Source: Candidatus Riflebacteria bacterium HGW-Riflebacteria-1 (GTDB lineage: Bacteria > Muiribacteriota > Ozemobacteria > Ozemobacterales > Ozemobacteraceae). Taken from it: a stretch of DNA of 64,000 nt. Under the pieces are notes generated by a model, which was not told where the DNA came from, made no database searches, and worked only from the letters and a program-made list of their open reading frames with translations. This document shows, piece after piece, positions 63,385 to 64,000 of this stretch (position 1 is its first letter; each line of letters opens with the position of its first letter). The position numbers were made by a program, and so were the translations under genes. The stretch lies in assembly GCA_002839445.1 (NCBI GenBank), contig PGYB01000008.1:62001-126000 (forward strand), read 5' to 3'.

Positions 63385-63840
63385 TTACTTCTTGGCCAGT
63401 TCTTCCTGGATCTTTTCTATCGAGTAGTTGAAGCCCATACCCAGAGTCTTGTCGCTGCCGGCTTCGAGCGGCCACAGACCCTGCATGCCATTCTGCAGGC
63501 GCCAGGCGCCCTCATCATTCTTCACCAGAAAAAGCAGCACCCGCTCGCCCTGGCCAGGAAAAACCGGGCGATCGCGAACCGGGCGTTCTTTTGTACCGGG
63601 GGTTGTAAACTGTAAAGATTCTTCGGCTTTAATCTCACCTTTGAGCACTTTTTCTACTGTCAGCGAGGTTGTGGTCTTGGCGATCTTTTCGCCAGGCAGC
63701 ACTTCTTGAGCCGCTACAGTAGCTATCACAATGACTTCAGAAGTCTTAACCAGGTCTGGAAACGGAAGGGTTCTGATCATTGAAAGAGCCGGCATTGCCA
63801 TGAACATAACCAATATTGTAAACAAGCTTGCGCGCATCAT
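63385..63840 (-). CDS. Small exported protein of unknown function
   Basis: 151 residues from the ATG at 63840, seven bases after GAGGAG; an in-frame ATG six codons earlier would place that signal inside the gene. Signal peptide MMRASLFTILVMFMAMPALS. The mature part is beta-rich: LVKTSEVIVIATVAAQEVLP, TTSLTVEKVLKGEIKAEESL, LQFTTPG, RVLLFLVKNDEGAWRLQNGM. This layout is common in small secreted domains that line substrate or fibre surfaces, but I do not recognise the family. It follows the partial metallopeptidase-like gene by 14 bases and is probably co-transcribed with it. Confidence 0.75.
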   Translation of the reverse strand: MMRASLFTILVMFMAMPALSMIRTLPFPDLVKTSEVIVIATVAAQEVLPGEKIAKTTTSLTVEKVLKGEIKAEESLQFTTPGTKERPVRDRPVFPGQGERVLLFLVKNDEGAWRLQNGMQGLWPLEAGSDKTLGMGFNYSIEKIQEELAKK

Positions 63841-63854
63841 ATTTAGTCTCCTCA

Positions 63855-64000
63855 TCATTTCCAGATATTGTTCTTAATGAAATCGTAGCGTTCGGGGTCG
63901 TGCTGTCGCATTTTTTCGGGATTTGTAAAATACTCGGCAACACACTCGGCCATATCTTCGCCAGCATCAGTGTTGCCGTAATCAGTAATCGAAGACTTGG
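63855..64000 (-). CDS. C-terminal fragment of a probable metallopeptidase-like protein (5' end outside window)
   Basis: Only the last 47 codons lie in the window. They read TDAGEDMAECVAEYFTNPEK and then MRQHDPERYDFIKNNIWK before TGA. The pattern ED-x-AE-x-x-A-x-(Y/F)-(F/V) followed by NPE-(K/x)-(x)-(R/K)-(x)-x-(D)-P-x-R-(Y)-x-F is that of the third zinc-ligand helix and C-terminal tail of small zinc peptidases (anthrax lethal factor-like and related). The metal-binding HExxH would be upstream and cannot be checked. The gene must start beyond 64000. Confidence 0.65.
   Translation of the reverse strand, partial: KSSITDYGNTDAGEDMAECVAEYFTNPEKMRQHDPERYDFIKNNIWK

Noticed and set aside
1..64000. 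CRISPR arrays, tRNA, rRNA, prophage or transposase genes
   Set aside because: No regular direct repeats with spacers, no cloverleaf-like sequence with a conserved T-loop, and no mobile-element enzyme motif was found.

Overview
The window is a chromosomal segment, roughly half G+C by eye, from a Gram-negative (diderm) bacterium. Evidence for an outer membrane is a TonB-dependent receptor, a MacB-type permease and many Sec signal peptides. No rRNA, tRNA, phage, integrase or transposase gene was seen. The mixture suggests an uncultured deep-branching lineage, for example Candidatus Riflebacteria or a relative: several SpoIIE-type phosphatases and HDOD proteins, a class-III-like pseudopilin fragment, a DapL lysine pathway, and TerB fusions. 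That placement is an inference from gene style and was not tested.

Layout. 1-9.6 kb: tail of a MacB permease, a two-hairpin repeat, a Nudix hydrolase, two exported proteins (one papain-like), then a small membrane ORF-MerR-ComB operon and two tandem HDOD paralogues. 9.6-15.6 kb: a secreted type I pullulanase, a YihY-type membrane protein and Tex. 15.8-19.1 kb: a coupled three-gene signalling operon (histidine kinase, receiver-HDOD, receiver-PP2C). 19.2-24.9 kb: DUF485 plus an acetate-type symporter, then a Cache-PAS-CBS-DUF294 sensor with a metallophosphoesterase. 25-30.4 kb: a lysine/diaminopimelate operon, lysC-asd-lysA-dapL, ending in a small exported protein. 30.6-39.7 kb: a pseudopilin-like protein, exported proteins, an orphan PhnD-like binding protein, a cNMP-PilT fusion ATPase and a zinc phospholipase C-like protein.

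39.7-51.3 kb: two coupled membrane PP2C proteins (one intact, one with a degenerate active site), a DUF1460 amidase-like protein, a 47-residue lysine-rich small protein with a structured leader, a secreted phospholipase D-like enzyme, and a TonB receptor behind a dyad operator. 51.7-59 kb: a Tim44/zinc-ribbon/TerB membrane protein, a MITE-like element, and a MoxR-DUF58-transglutaminase operon whose MoxR also carries a TerB-like domain. 59-61.6 kb: a tightly coupled G3E GTPase-ABC ATPase-DUF364 operon that looks like a metal or metallocofactor handling module. 61.9-64 kb: an AmpG-like MFS transporter, a short exported protein and the tail of a probable metallopeptidase.

Two themes stand out. 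One is partner-switching style signalling: three PP2C-type and three HDOD proteins, with possible STAS-like N-termini on two of the HDOD proteins. The other is modification of ordinary parts: a Glu in place of the receiver phosphoacceptor, a pseudophosphatase next to a phosphatase, and sensors fused to nucleotidyltransferases. Two small genes (4850-4969 and 46939-47082) are easily missed by length cut-offs.
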